DNA of 43,594 nt from JAISFI01 sp031553775 (lineage in GTDB: Bacteria; Bacteroidota; Bacteroidia; Bacteroidales; Azobacteroidaceae). The notes under the pieces are model-generated. The model did no database searches, was not told the DNA's origin, and saw only the letters and a program-made list of their open reading frames with translations. Numbering within the stretch: position 1 is the stretch's first letter; each line of letters starts with the position of its first letter. Shown piece by piece: positions 43,161-43,594 of the stretch. The position numbers and the translations under genes were made by a program. The stretch covers positions 1 through 43,594 of the forward strand of contig JAVBLA010000046.1 in the NCBI GenBank assembly GCA_031553775.1, read 5' to 3'.

Positions 43161-43550
43161 GTGAGCGAAACAAAGTATATTTTCGTAACAGGTGGAGTTA
43201 TTTCCTCATTAGGAAAGGGCATCATCGCAGCATCGTTGGGGAAACTGCTGCAGGCCAAAGGGTATAGCGTAACTATTCAAAAGTTCGACCCTTACCTGAA
43301 TATCGATCCGGGAACACTGAATCCGTATGAGCACGGAGAGTGTTATGTAACTGTCGATGGACACGAAGCTGATCTTGACCTGGGACATTATGAGCGCTTC
43401 CTGAATATTCCCACTACCAAAGCAAATAATATTACCACCGGTCGTATTTACCGGAGAGTGATCGATAAAGAACGCCATATGCCTTTAATTCAGATGGTTT
43501 TCAATATGTCGAACTGCATAAAAATTCTTTCTCAGCTGTCATTCTCTTAA
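43161..43550 (+). CDS. pyrG: CTP synthase, 5' part only; reading frame leaves the family sequence at about codon 106
   Basis: The GTG start gives MSETKYIFVTGGVISSLGKG, the typical CTP synthase N-terminus. The P-loop-like region, GYSVTIQKFDPYLNIDPGTL, ECYVTVDGHEADLDLGHYERF and ANNITTGRIYRRVIDKER all match the ammonia-ligase (synthase) domain. After KER (about residue 105) the family continues with a Gly-Asp/Glu-Tyr-Leu-Gly-Lys-Thr-Val-Gln-Val segment, but here it reads HMPLIQMVFNMSNCIKILSQ and stops at 43550. A full protein has about 535 residues with a glutaminase domain. So the gene is cut at about 43477 by other DNA, or the sequence is chimaeric there. CTP synthase makes CTP from UTP and is normally essential. 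Confidence 0.92.
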   Translation: MSETKYIFVTGGVISSLGKGIIAASLGKLLQAKGYSVTIQKFDPYLNIDPGTLNPYEHGECYVTVDGHEADLDLGHYERFLNIPTTKANNITTGRIYRRVIDKERHMPLIQMVFNMSNCIKILSQLSFS

Positions 43551-43594
43551 TTAAGTTGCTACCAGTGTATTCTAGAGATATATTTTAAAATTGC
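43477..43594. other. Unidentified 118-bp sequence replacing the pyrG continuation
   Basis: From the break point to the window end there is A+T-rich sequence that fits neither CTP synthase nor any family I recognise. I see no clear inverted repeat, group II intron 5' end or transposase start within it. It may be the edge of a mobile element. Confidence 0.5.

Noticed and set aside
43477..43550. Intein or in-frame extension in CTP synthase
   Set aside because: The residue after the junction is His, not Cys or Ser, no intein block motifs follow, and the frame stops after 24 residues.

Overview
The window is a stretch of chromosome from an anaerobic member of the Bacteroidota, most likely order Bacteroidales; I cannot assign a family or genus. 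The evidence is the Rnf gene order (rseC-rnfB-rnfC-rnfD-rnfG-rnfE-rnfA followed by galE), a DUF3078 gene divergent from pyrG, a T9SS-type C-terminal sorting domain, a SusC-era style TonB receptor, lipoproteins with acidic residues after the lipid cysteine, and repeated matches to the Bacteroidota promoter form TTTG-N19-TAnnTTTG with no Shine-Dalgarno sequences. No rRNA, tRNA, CRISPR array, phage module or transposase gene was seen.

Layout. Positions 1-8312 (minus) hold a partial phospho-sugar mutase, a C69 dipeptidase, an M23 peptidase-like exported protein, an exported endonuclease/exonuclease/phosphatase protein, a probable surface lipoprotein with beta-helix character, a 76-bp palindromic repeat, and the cytosolic dipeptidase PepD. 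Positions 8448-16823 (plus) hold a small conserved membrane protein, an OmpH/Skp-like lipoprotein, a family 2 glycosyltransferase, and a pair made of a small C-terminally anchored protein and a giant Gly-rich/Ig-like T9SS cargo. Positions 16946-26444 (minus) hold two AAA-type ATPases flanking pyruvate:ferredoxin oxidoreductase (nifJ), then an AI-2E-type permease, meaB and a DUF1573 protein. Positions 26574-28105 (plus) are lemA and htpX. A MORN-repeat membrane protein, a decayed mscS fragment, a Spy-like periplasmic protein and an mscS gene follow. A TPP riboswitch precedes a TonB-dependent receptor (plus). Positions 34894-43014 (minus) hold galE, the six-gene Rnf complex, rseC and a DUF3078 protein. 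The window ends in the 5' part of pyrG (plus), which loses its family sequence at about 43477.

How it fits together. NifJ makes reduced ferredoxin from pyruvate and Rnf re-oxidises ferredoxin with NAD+ while pumping ions; meaB supports the B12-dependent methylmalonyl-CoA mutase of the succinate-propionate route. This is the core energy metabolism of a fermenting anaerobe. The riboswitch marks the TonB receptor as a thiamin (or precursor) importer, so the cell probably scavenges this vitamin. Much of the rest serves the envelope: exported peptidases, surface lipoproteins, a chaperone-like OmpH, a stress channel, LemA/HtpX quality control and a large adhesin-like T9SS cargo.

The most unusual signals are: (1) purine-rich 7-bp tandem arrays lying right at the stop codons of at least five genes, always in the same polarity relative to the gene; (2) three extra DxxS(G/S)AT motifs resembling ApbE flavinylation sites in the periplasmic tail of RnfG; (3) the interrupted pyrG; (4) a decayed duplicate of the mscS 3' end; and (5) the small anchored protein overlapping the T9SS giant. 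I did not find a clear, complete new system.
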